Positions 48,321-59,800 of a DNA stretch of 64,000 nt are shown here, piece after piece. The notes below the pieces were generated by a model, which was given only the letters and a program-made list of their open reading frames with translations, was not told where the DNA came from and searched no databases. The stretch is from Drosophila persimilis. Taxonomy: Eukaryota > Arthropoda > Insecta > Diptera > Drosophilidae. Both the position numbers and the translations under genes were made by a program. Numbering within the stretch: the first letter of the stretch is position 1; each line of letters starts with the position of its first letter. Where the stretch lies: NCBI RefSeq assembly GCF_003286085.1, contig NW_020825288.1, positions 16,182,001 to 16,246,000 on the forward strand, written 5' to 3'.

Positions 48321-50985
48321 GGGACTGGAGAGATATATGTACACACGCGCGGCCCGGCCCCTTCCCTGGACATACAGCATAAAACTTTGATGACTGCGAC
48401 TGCGAGTGCGAGTGGAGTCCAGCAATTGGCCATGTCGATGGCGGAGAATATGCCAAAGTTAAACATTTTCTGGGAATCAATTTACCAAGCTACACTTTCA
48501 TGTTAAATCAATTGAACTCAGGCGTGCGTGGACTGTCATTCCTTTGGAATTGTTGCCACTGACACACACAGCGGGCTACAGGAGATACAGGGAAAAGGCA
48601 GTGGAAGAGGCGGAGAGGGCAGACGAGGCAGAGAGGGACAGAAGACATGTGTGTCGCTGCTGACTGATACCGTTAGTGCGGCATGGCCCAATGCCCACAG
48701 TTTATCCCGCTAACAAGGCTAATTGGTCATGAAGCCTCTTCTCGACTTGACTCGCAGCCACTCGTCTTGGCTTTGGCCTGTTCCTGTTCCTATACTGGTC
48801 GCAGACCCAGACCCAGACCCAGACCCAGAACCAATCTTGATCCCATTCCCGTTCCTGTTTGCTGTTTTCTGTTGGCCGTTGGCTGTCCTTGTCCACCCAC
48901 CTGTCCACGCGGCGTGACACCTGTCACATCACACAATGGAAATCACTCGACATTGTCGCTTGGCATTTGCCTCCAACGATTCACTTGCTCTCGACCAGGC
49001 CGAAACCGAACAGCAGCAAAAACGGAACTGTCGCTGGCTATTTATTTACTCAAGCGTTTGCCCTGGTTGTCCTGGTTCTGGTTCTGGTTCTGGTTTTGCT
49101 CTTGGTCCTGCTCTGGCACTGTGATGGATGGCACTTAGCGAGGGTTGTCTCTGTGGTTGGGCTAGTGGCATTGACCACCGAAACTTGAGTTGCAACAGGG
49201 TGTGCTTGTCTGAAAGGGGGCAATTCACTGGATTATACTCTATGGATTATACTCGGAATTCACTTGAGCAGAGATGCGCTGCGGCTGCCTAAGATCTCTA
49301 GACAGTGTTACCTCTTCGCCTCAGCCATAGCTCGAAGGTTCTTTTTGGTATTTCAAAAATAATTCTCGGGAAATGGAATTAAATCTCTTGCTTTTTCATG
49401 ATGCTATTACGTTAATTCTTAATGGAATCGAATGACACTCGAATTCAGTTAATTCTTAATATGAATCATGAATCACAGCCAGGCAAGAAAAAAAATCCCG
49501 ATTGCGGTGAGGAAATTTCTTTACCACTCAGAACTTGCTCGGTAAATTTCAATGAGAAAGCGTCAAAAAGATTCGCAATGAAAAAAGTTTCGAATTTGCC
49601 CTTGAGGACCTTTTGTCACCTTCCTCTCAGTCCTCTGTCTGCTGCACCCTGTACCGGCAACCCGGCAACTCAATTGTCCCAAACCACCCACAGAATGTGC
49701 CCCATCCTCAGGCTCTCCCACTGTCGCGCGCTCTCTTTCTCCAGTGCTTTGCATGTCCGGCATTCACACCAATTGTTACCATAAAATTTGCACGTATAAA
49801 GCGAAAATGCCAAAAATATTTCACGACAACGAGACAGAGGCGGCAGCGGCGGCAGCGGCGGCAGGAGCAGAATCAAAAGCAGAAGCAGAAGCAGAGCAAC
49901 AGCAACAAACGGCAACACGTAGCCACCAATTGCTGGGATTGCTATTCGGATTGGGAATGGGTATTGGGATTGGTATAGGGATTGGCATCGGAAACGTATG
50001 GGGAAGCTGGGAGCGGGTGGGTTTTTGTTCTTTGCTTCTTTCTTTATTGTTGCTGCTGGCTGGCTGGCAATGCGACAAATTTCACGCTCAAATGTTCGAC
50101 ACGCGCCGGCGCAGTGCAGCCTCCACCGATGCTGCTTGAAACCGAAAGGACCAGCAGACAGCCAGAGCTAAAGCCAGAGCCAGAGCCAGAGCCGGCAGCC
50201 AGAAGCTGGCCAAAGGATGCCGTCAAAGCGGAAATGTTCAGTTCATTAGCGAAACGTGCGCGTCGTGTAATGGACGTGCCCCACCAGAGAGCTCCGGCAT
50301 CTTCCCATTGAATCCGTGTTGAGGTTTACCAGTGAGTGAGTGAGTGAGGAGAGCGCGCGCGCGACTTCTATGGCCAGAAAGGAGTTATAGTCACAGTCAG
50401 TGTCGGAGTGGGAATCAGAGACAAAGCCAAGTGCGAAATTGCCAACTTCTGGCGTAATTAAATAATTAATTGGAATCAAACAAGAGAATTTCGCAAAAAG
50501 AAAAACAATTAACAACAAAAGGCCAAAGCAGCGAGAAGGAGAAGGCGACGGAGGGATTTGTTTAATTATAGGAAAGGTCAATAATCAGCCGGGAGTCGCG
50601 TCACGCACAATAGTACGCATAGTACACCCATAGTCCGAGTTAGATTCCAAGTCCGTATCCGAATCCGACTCCGAATCCGAATCCGAGGGTAATGGACATG
50701 GACCTGGCCCAAACCGGTTAACCATCTTCTGCCTTATTTGTCGTTGTTTGTCGAGTGCGTGCGAGTCTCGGGGAGTTGGCAACAATGAGCGTTGTTTAAT
50801 TAGAAGCGGCGCTGGACCCCAACACCTGTACACGAAATTATTGTAAAGGTAGCAGCAACAGCAGCAACAGCAGCACCAACATCTTCAGCTTCGGATGGCT
50901 ATGTATTGGCCAGAGACCACAAAACGCCGCTTGATGGCCAACTGACTGACTGACTTGTGGCCAAAAGAAGATGCTCTTGCCACAG

Positions 50986-51019
50986 CATCATCATCATCAT
51001 CATCATCATTATCATCATC
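50986..51019 (+). repeat. CAT/ATC trinucleotide run
   Basis: About eleven CAT units with one interruption, upstream of the 51.5 kb promoter. Confidence 0.85.
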
Positions 51020-51299
51020 TTCCATGTATCCGCAAACATCATTATGAGCCGCGCGAATTCTTCTTTGTGGCCATGGACAAGACCACGACCGCGACCACGA
51101 CCAAGACCAAGCCGAAGAGTCCGAAGACGAAGACCAAGAACTTGCCGACGCCGCCGTCGTCTTCGTCTGAGAGATGAGAGTCGAGTTGTTGGCCAAAGTT
51201 ACATGGTGGCGTCGCAGTCGCAGTCGCTGTCCCCAAAGCCGGCTTGGCGCTCTGCTCTCTCCCCAGCGTCAGCGTCGCGAGATCCAAATGATGAGCATT

Positions 51300-51448
51300 T
51301 GACTGTGTGCATGTGTGAGTGTTGGGAGAGTGAGTGTGCTGCTAGCGCGCTCTCTTTCACAGTGTGTGAGTGTGCGAGTGTGTTTGTGTGAGAGGTTCTT
51401 TGCTCTCTCTGTCGCGTCGCTCTCTGCGTTCGCTGCTGCCGTTGCTGC

Positions 51449-51490
<42 letters not shown>

Positions 51491-51590
51491 GCTGCTGGTG
51501 TTGCTGCTGTTCGTTTCGTTCGTTTGATTTTCTTCAAATCGCCGCACGACGTAGGCTATATAAATAAGCACCGCGGACCCAATAGCTCCG
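51300..51590 (+). promoter_or_regulatory. TATA promoter with upstream GAGA-type sites
   Basis: A strong TATA box, TATATAAA, lies at 51557-51564 and predicts transcription starting near 51,588. Upstream, CTCTCT/GAGAG words cluster at 51,345-51,425, suitable for the GAGA factor, followed by the (CTG)13 run. This is the best core promoter in the window and points to a regulated, probably developmental, plus-strand gene. Confidence 0.65.
51451..51490 (+). repeat. (CTG)13 run upstream of the 51.5 kb promoter
   Basis: Thirteen perfect CTG units directly upstream of the TATA box at 51557, flanked on both sides by further interrupted CTG/CCG units. Confidence 0.9.
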
Positions 51591-52050
51591 AGTCTCTTTG
51601 AATTTTATGAAGCGGTTGTATCTTGGTGGTGCCCCAACCAGCCAACCGAACCGAACGGCCAACAGAACCCCCAGTTGGTACCACACCAGCAGCCACACCA
51701 GCCGCAAAATCAGCAGCAGCAGCAGCAGCATCTTCTTGTAAAATATCTTTTGCCTTTTTACCCCAAAAGCAAGCCAACGAACAGTGGATTATTCCCAATA
51801 ATTGTTAACAATCGAAACGAAAAGTGAACAAAACACACGCAGAAAACACCGATAAAGTGCGCGAAATGTTGAGCAACGTGTAAAAGCCAACTAAAGGATC
51901 TGATAACTGTGCAAGGACTGCAAAACGAAACCAAAAGATACAAACGCAAAGATACAAACCGCAGTACCAGTGGCTAGTGCACACGTAGAATCTCCGCAGA
52001 GTTCTATACGAAAGATTTGTTCATTCGTGCTGTTACTTGAGTGAAAAAAG
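51588..52050 (+). other. 5' non-coding exon of an unidentified plus-strand gene
   Basis: About 460 bases of A/C-rich leader (AAACGAAA, AAACACACGC and similar) run from the predicted start to a near-perfect donor, AAAAAAG|GTGAGTTTT, at 52,051. The GC content drops sharply immediately after the donor, as expected at an exon-intron border. The leader contains an ATG-initiated ORF of 44 codons (51607-51741) and one of 5 codons (51866-51883), both closed before the donor, so the main coding sequence starts in a later exon not recognised here. In D. melanogaster, tenectin (tnc) and dan/danr lie distal to mah. Either could be the owner, but nothing in this exon decides it. Confidence 0.6.
51607..51741 (+). 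CDS. Upstream ORF, 44 codons, in the 51.5 kb leader
   Basis: ATG at 51607-51609 is the first ATG, about 20 bases after the predicted start of transcription. It opens MKRLYLGGAPTSQPNRT, ends in a Ser run plus IFL and stops at TAA 51739-51741. It has Ser/Thr/Pro-rich content and no domain. It is more likely a translation-controlling upstream ORF than a functional peptide gene. Confidence 0.35.
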   Translation: MKRLYLGGAPTSQPNRTANRTPSWYHTSSHTSRKISSSSSSIFL

Positions 52051-53813
52051 GTGAGTTTTTAATCTCAAAGGGTCCTTGGAATGGGACACACTACAATTTC
52101 TTTGCAAATCAAGTTTCGGAGAAACTATCCTTTAGTGTGATTTTTGTGTTAGATACAAATATAATTTTTTAAAGTATTTTTTAAAGTTTCGTTTTCAAAT
52201 GAAAAAACTTTTTTTTATTAATAAAATAATAGATACATATGTACATATATGAATTGAAAGACAAATTTAAAAATGTTTTCAGGTATTTTATCAAAAATGT
52301 TACTCAAAAAGTTTGGAAAATTCTTAATTAATTAATTACGTTTTAAAACAAAAAGTTGGAATAAAAAGTTAAAAATATTAGTTTGATAAATATTTTTAAA
52401 GAGAAAATTAAACAGATTTTAACTAAATTACATGAAAGCTCCGGGAAATAGCAAAAATAAATAAAAAAACTAATACTTGTAAAAATCTATTCAATTTTGT
52501 TAAGAAATTATTTCCGACCAAGCCACAGATTATTTTTCTTTAAGTTTCAAGGTTTTTTCAATGCACATGTAAATTTCAAATATATTCCATTTCTTGGATG
52601 GGAAATTTCCCCATAAGAACATTTGCAAAGATTACTAATAATATTCTTACTTTGGGATGACTAATGCCCAATACTATTATAATTAATTTGCGGACCATTT
52701 AAACTGGGGATATGCACATGTGAGCCCTGTTGCGCAATTGTTTAAACTTGATTCACTAATTATTCATTTGCGTAACTCGTTTCCAGTCAGGGGCTGGTTG
52801 TCCGAACATCAGATGCCCCCCAGTGGGCTGGTTGACTCTTTCTAGGGCAAAAACCAGACCTCCATTTCAGCCAATTTCAAAGGGCAGAAGGGATGAGAAA
52901 CTGCAGTGACTTTGCCTGCATAAGCCGCTTTAATCTTTACGGCCGCCAATTAATGAAAATTAATTTGCTTACAACCAAATTGAAGCAGGAGCCAGCCAGG
53001 CGTTAAAACGGCCTCAAAGTTATTCATTCATAAACGAGAAATTGCACTAGTCGCTTCGGAAGCCGAAGTCTAAATACCCTCTGCAGATCGATCAGTATAT
53101 TCAAATATTTGTTGAAAGATTGTATCTATGGCAGGACAGGAAATATAGGAGATGGCTATATCAACTCAAGAACTAGTACACTTTATGGCGTCACAAATGC
53201 ATCCATTTCGGTGCTGCAAACATATAGCGCTTACCCTCTTTGAGGGTATAAAAAAGAAGGTTTGGTGGGGCTCCACGACGCTGCTGTAAGTGGCAACCAT
53301 TCATTCGCTGGCTCATTCATTCATTCACAAATGGCTAGCTCCCCGGCTGGCTGCACAACTAACGGGCCAAGCTCGGGCGTAAATGCCACGCGCCTCGGCA
53401 CCGTCTACGGCTCCGTCTACGGCTGCAGCCTTTGGCTATTTGCATTGTGAAAATAGTTTTTGCCTGTGTTTTAATTTATGAAAGGCCATTCCGCGCTCTT
53501 GGGCTTGGTCCTGGGCCCGAAACTTCGAGAGCAGCCATAATTAGAATTTATGCCCACACCATCTGTTGGGGGATCTTTAAAGAGGAGCCCGCTCGCTCCG
53601 CGGCGACATTTGTCAAACTCGTAAAAACTAAAATTGCCCGAATGAAAAAGCTTTTAGTTAGCCATAAATAATACAAACTACGGCCGGCCCGCCACCACCG
53701 CCACCACCTCCACCCTCCCCACCCACAGAAAGTGCCTCAAAACGATATATTTATAGTAGTTACACTTACAAACGATGGTCCTGTTCCTGGTCGTAGAGTC
53801 CTGTTCCTGGTGC

Positions 53814-53858
53814 TGGCTCTGGCTCTGGCTCTGACTCTGGCTCTGGCTCTGACTCTGG
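53814..53858 (+). repeat. GGCTCT hexamer microsatellite
   Basis: Seven or more GGCTCT units, some changed to GACTCT. Confidence 0.85.
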
Positions 53859-56800
53859 TCTTGGACCTGGGGCCCAATAAAAAATGCAAATAAAACGCTG
53901 CCGCAATATGTGACCGTCTGTCCCTGTGGCAGCCTCCTCCTGCTTCCCCTCTGGTGGCTGATGGCAAACATTTCCAACCTGACTTTGAGTGTTATTTGGT
54001 TTGCCAGAGATTTCATTGGCAGCTGGCCAGAGACAGGACCGAGGGAGGGACTCACCAGCGGGGACCCTGACATTGAAGGGACAGGGCCATGGCCAGTGAC
54101 TGGAATGGACTGGACTGGACTGGACTGGCAGCAGCAGGTGTTCGGTTTTGGTTGACTTTTTTGGTTCGGGGCACCAAAAACTGTCCCTTGGCCATGAACG
54201 GAAATAGTGTGATTTATAGACAATTTCTGTGGTACAGCTCCGAACAAATTTTGACAGAGTTTGTCTGCAGCGGCGCCAGCAGGAAAACGGCTACGGATTT
54301 ATTGATGAGCCAACAGGAAACATGGCAAATACGAGTACGAGTATCCGATACAGCATCTAGTTGTAGTTGCGGTCACCCCACATACCCCGAAAACATACAT
54401 ATATACACGCATACATCTATCACAACCCCCATGCCACACCAGGCCGAGGCCCTTTCCCATGCCGAATCCCTTAAGCATTTTTGGTTTTGTGGTTTCAGCA
54501 TTTTTCTAGATTTTTTTGCAGCATATCTGCTGCAGCATTTTAATTAAAAATGCCTGAAATGTCTCCGACTTGGGGCAGGCTTTGGCTCTGGCTTTGGCTT
54601 TGGCCGGAAAAGCAATGTCAATAATGACATAAATGCCTCGTCTTTAGGCACTTTAAGGTGTGCGGTTGCTGCGGTTGGGAATTGAATAGGAATTGAAGCC
54701 ACCATTTGGCTTAACCATCCGCACTTCCGCCGCCTTAGGCTGGGAAGCTGGGAGACAGAAACTTTGTTAGATCTTCATCGTTTTGGGAGATACTTGAACA
54801 CTTTACTGCCGCAAAAGTTGCTGGATGGCAAAAGAAGAAAGAAGTTTTATAAGCTTATCGCTGGGACAGCTCTGCGTATGCTTAATGCCACATGCTCAAG
54901 CTCTGCAAAAGTTTGATGAACCGCAGTGGCGCGCACATGGAGCAGATCAGGCGACTTTCTACAGTCACTTTCAATATCAAATGAATTCATTTCATTCGAG
55001 TTCTGGTTGCTGTTGTTTGCTTGAGCCAACGTCCGCTGCTTTGGGCCTTTCTTTTGTCCGGGCCGGGCCGGTCCGGGCCGGGCCAAGCCAAGCATAATTT
55101 GATGCCTTTTCAGTAACGCACTTGTCCCCTGAGGTGGGCTTCCTCGGTGGCTCGGCTCTGCGCGAATTATCATAACAATTAAAAGCCACTGCAAGCAAGG
55201 CCAGCAGCAAGTCGCAAAAATTCTTTAACTTTATGTTAATTTATTTTAATTTTCGTCTTTTAGAAAGAAAGATTAAAGCAACTGAAGAGGAGAGGTCCCA
55301 AACACATCCCCATACCCATCCCCATGCCATCCGAAATGCGCAGAAAAAAGTCTTTAAAATATTTAATTGGCTGGCATGAAACTTTTGCGCTCGGCTACTA
55401 CTATTTTAAGTTATGATGCGGGTCCCCGGACACACCTGAGCTCTGACATCAGCACATCAGCGGATCAGATCTGTAGGGAGAAAAAGGCAGGAGCCCCGAT
55501 GGGAGCCACCTGATGGCACTGGGACTTGAGACTGGGACTGAGAACCTGACAAATTACATAATGATAGGCTGGCCGATGCTAATGTCTCATTGTTGGGCTA
55601 CCATTTCGCCGTTAGGCAAAAGACCAGAATCAGCCCGACCAGAAAAGAGAAGAAGACTCCACGTCACATCACATCGCATCACATAATCTAATTAGAGCCA
55701 CGTTATGCAAATGATATGCTCCGCTAATTGAGTGAAAAGCTGCGCGAAAGCCTAATGAGGCGAGGCGGGGTCATGCAGCCAGCATCCAAAGGGTGCAAAG
55801 CCACTCCAATGCTACCGGAGGAACTGTGACACTCGGCTATCAGTTAATCCGATTAGGGCATGTGTATATGAACTCATAACACACTTACATATATCTACAA
55901 CAGCCATGGCTATAATCCTGTTTCCCTGGAAATATGTACAAGTAAGAGCTGCAGCTCTGCAGGGATTCATAAGCAGTTTATTTAGCAATAAAGATTCCCG
56001 AGCTAATTGGACACATTTTCATCATATTGTATGTATGTGGTATCTTCTACAAATTCCACACTGTACAGTGATTCAGCATTGGATCCATTAGGGGATCCAC
56101 AGGGGGGCTATAGCTATCGGCAACAGCTTTAGATAGCAGCAAATGCATGTTCAAGAGATTTGCAAGCCGAAAAACACTGCCATAATAGCAATCTGACGCT
56201 GGCAGTTTGTTTCTTTGGCCAATAGCTTACCTTGGCCAAATGTTTTATCGCCAATTTCTGGCACCCGCACAATTCAAAAGACACTTGAGGCAGAGACAAA
56301 AGCGGTGGCAAAAGCAAAAGCAAAAGCAAAAGAAAAACCAAACCAAACTAAACATCATCCCCAGTCAGAGACTGTTTGTGATTTTAAAGTTTAATTGAGT
56401 AAATCGGTTTATGTGCGGCATTAGCATTGTAGTTGTGCTGCCGCTGTGCCACAAGCAACAACATAAAGAAAGTAAGCGCATCTAAGCCCATTACGACCGG
56501 GCGACCAAACGACACTTGTCTCGCATTACGCCCAAACAGCGCCAAGGTTAAATCGTGGTCTAGAACCGGGGGAGCATGGTACATGCCACAAGAACTTGCC
56601 GCGACTCGACTTGACTCGGGCTTAAAGTGTGTCGTGGGGCGCAAATTTCTCTAACCCAAATTGTTGTTGCTGCTGCTGCTGCTGTTGGTGTGACTGCCTC
56701 CGTCTTGGTCTTCGTCTTCGTCTCGGTTTCGGGGCGCCGATCTGGTTTGCCACAGATGCTTTCGAGTTCAATAGCCAAAGAAAGTGTCAGACGGTAGAAA

Positions 56801-59800
56801 GAAAAAGTGTGCAAACCGAGTCGACCAGAGCATTGGAGAGCAGTGGAGAGCAGAGCCAATGGCTAATGGGACGGCGACATAGATTTTAATGGCCATTTTG
56901 CAGAACGAGGGCCGCGGCTCCGCACCTGCCGTATGCGTAATGCCTGTTATCAGGCCTCGCAAAATGCATTTCCAAAAGCCTGTTAATGGCCATCGCATCG
57001 CCCAGAGAGATTCAAAAGTGTTAATGCAACGAGCCATTAGGCCAAAACGATTTTATGGGCCTAAAGGATAGGCGAGTCCCGAGTCCAATGCTAGGGACAG
57101 CGAGAGCCCACTCTGGCCTGTCTGGGCGGACCAATTGAAGCCATTTAAAGCACTCGTAAAGCCCTGTCCGCCATTTAGACATGGCTCTTAAAGTCTAGAA
57201 AATATCATTTGATTTAATTTGAAACTGCGCGCGAATAATGGCCCATAAGGCCAGCACCAGCAGCAGCTGGAATGGATTCGAGCTCGGAGTCGAAATCGGA
57301 GTAGGGCCAGCATCAATGCGGTCAAGGTGTCAACGCTGGTCGATTCCGATTCCCCTGTTTTGTTGAGTGCAATTTGAATTGGCGGAGGCCGAAGTGAGGT
57401 ATATTTTTGTGGCTTATTAGCTAGCTGCTGGCCGGCTAATGTGTTTCTGGCTCGCCAGCGAAACGGGCCTGAGAGCCAATACAGTTATGGGGCCAACACA
57501 ATTAAGCCAACGGTGCTGCGGCTCCAAAAAATTGGCAGCAGCAGCCAGCACAACTATCAAAAGCCCACTGCCCAACTCGAAAGCCCATAAATTAATTCAA
57601 TCGCCCGATTCAGTGGTGGCTGCAATTGCCCTCCGGCTACAGCCGAAATGGCCAAATCAAACGACGCGCGGAGTTGGCCATTTCTACGCGCCGCGCGATC
57701 GTATCAGCGACAAAGATCAGCCGAGTATCGAGAAATTCTTTTGTGAGAAAATATGCGAAAAGTCGTCGCCAGCCTGCCACACCGCTGTCTCTGGCTCTGA
57801 CTCTGGCTCTGGCTTTAGCTCTGGCCATTCCACGAGCTGAATAGTCAAAAGAAATCAGCAAAAAAAAACCAAAAGAAATTCCCCCCGAAAAAAAAAACAA
57901 GTTCGGAGCTGCCTGAGGCCAAAGTCAGAGAGAAAGATACGAATACGAGCAGGGGATATGAGAGGTACGATGAGGGGACGAGGGATAGATGTTTCTACGT
58001 TTCTTGAATGAAATTAATTTCCATTGTATGAAGAGTAAATAAGTAGGCAATAAAGAGAACTACAGTTAAACTTGAAACTTGAAGCCAGGCAGAAATATGG
58101 CGAATGAACGAATTGAATGAAAATTGATGTGAGAAGCAGTAACGATGATATGGAAATCGATCAGATGAGTGGTCCACAAAATGGGGCTCATTATGGGCCT
58201 AAAACAGATGGCGATTTCTTTTCGACTTTCGTTCGGTGGTTCACATAGAATCGGAATCCGAGTCTGTATCTGTATCTGAACATCCGTTTATAAATTCAAA
58301 ATTCCGAACGAACTTTCGTTGCGAATTGGATGCGCAACAAAAGCGTTTAATCAGCGACCCGTTTGGAGCCAAGGGGTTAGTCACATTCCGAGTGTAGAAC
58401 GTAAAATGTACACAAAAACATAAGCATAAATATAAATCAGTTTCGTTTAATATGTCCGCATATTAAGCGGCGTTCGTTTTGTACTCTTCGATGACGTACT
58501 GGCCACGCGATTACCCCGTAATCGTAGCTTACAAGGGTACATGGTGCTCTTGAAAGAACATGTAACGGGCAGCAGGAAGTCTTTTCGTGGGGGGTATCTA
58601 ATGGTCGGAATATTCCTAGTGGCTTCCAGCTGTTCTGACACACGTCTGCAGTCGAGTAGGGTTCCAGTATAACTTGATTTTGATATTTGTTTTCGTCGCG
58701 CTGCCTGACCCAAATTCGGGGACTCGACTCTTGTTTTCTACTTGTTTTTGTGGCGGGCGTAGGGTCGCTTGTTTGGTCATGATTTACATTTCATTACGTA
58801 CCGCCATCACTCGATTGCCATTCATGCCGGGGTTCTATTGTGGCCAGCTTAATGTCACCTAATGATCTTGTCCACACAAACAATGCGATACGATAATTAG
58901 AGTCCAACTGTTTGGCTAATCGATTGCCTTTCCCTTCTCGTTTCGTTGCAGGTATGTAAATCCAATTGGTCCAATCTGGTCTGGTCTGCTCTGGTATGGG
59001 AGGAAATGGAGACGTCAAGCTGTCGGCCCGTAAAAGTATGCAATGATAAATTAGACAGCAAACAAATTGCAAGCGGAGTGCGACTGCACTTTTTGTCTCC
59101 GCTGCAGTGCTGCTGCTTAACTGCTTCAATTTGCATAAATAAATAATTTAGCAGTGCATTCGCTCGGCGCTGAAACAATAAAAGCCAGCAAATTGAGTCG
59201 CGAAATGAAACAGAAGTAGAGAGCGAGAGCAGAGCAGAGCAGAGCAGAGCAAAGCAGAACAGGACAGGGCAGAATCCGGGAATGAAATGTGGGGATGACA
59301 TCTAATTTATGCAGAAGGGAAGCTATCAAAGCAGGCTGCAAGTGGCAGGAGATGGGGCCGGCAACCGCCAACAAGGTGCGTGCCTCGACACAACATTGAC
59401 AACAGACAAAGACGGAGTCAGTGTCGGAGTCAGAGTCGGAGTCGGAGCTTTGTGCTCTCATAAGGTAATAAAGTGTGGCATGGCATGCCATCGCCCAAGT
59501 TGCAGCAGCTTTCATCCTTAGACGAGCACAACAACACGGCGCTCATTATTGAAGAGGGCAAAGGCACGGACACAGGTTGACTATCCGGCACATCCTTGTC
59601 ATATTCTACCCCATATTCACGTTGGGGGGGAAATTCCGACGCTTTTGCATTGTTTGCATACTTGACTTCATTGCCTTCAAGTGCTTTTCCAGCACCAGTC
59701 CCAGCCCCAGCCCCAGCCCCAACCCCAACCCTTCTGCACCGGCTCTGGCCCTGTGGCTTTTTGCAACCCTTTTTCGCAGTTCCTCTTAAAGTTGCCACAT

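Larger units (their letters stand above)
45790..51300. other. Intergenic region upstream of the 51.5 kb promoter, no gene seen
   Basis: Holds GTTGCA repeats near 46607-46650, an AT-rich block near 46,920-47,380, CAGACC repeats near 48802-48829 and TTCTGG repeats near 49075-49095. A GGGATT-type run lies near 49950-49990 and a GCGC run near 50355. The open frames here follow these repeats. No exon is recognised. Confidence 0.45.

Noticed and set aside
53678-54247. 189-codon minus-strand frame
   Set aside because: Gln/Ser dipeptide run from a GGCTCT microsatellite; no conserved domain.
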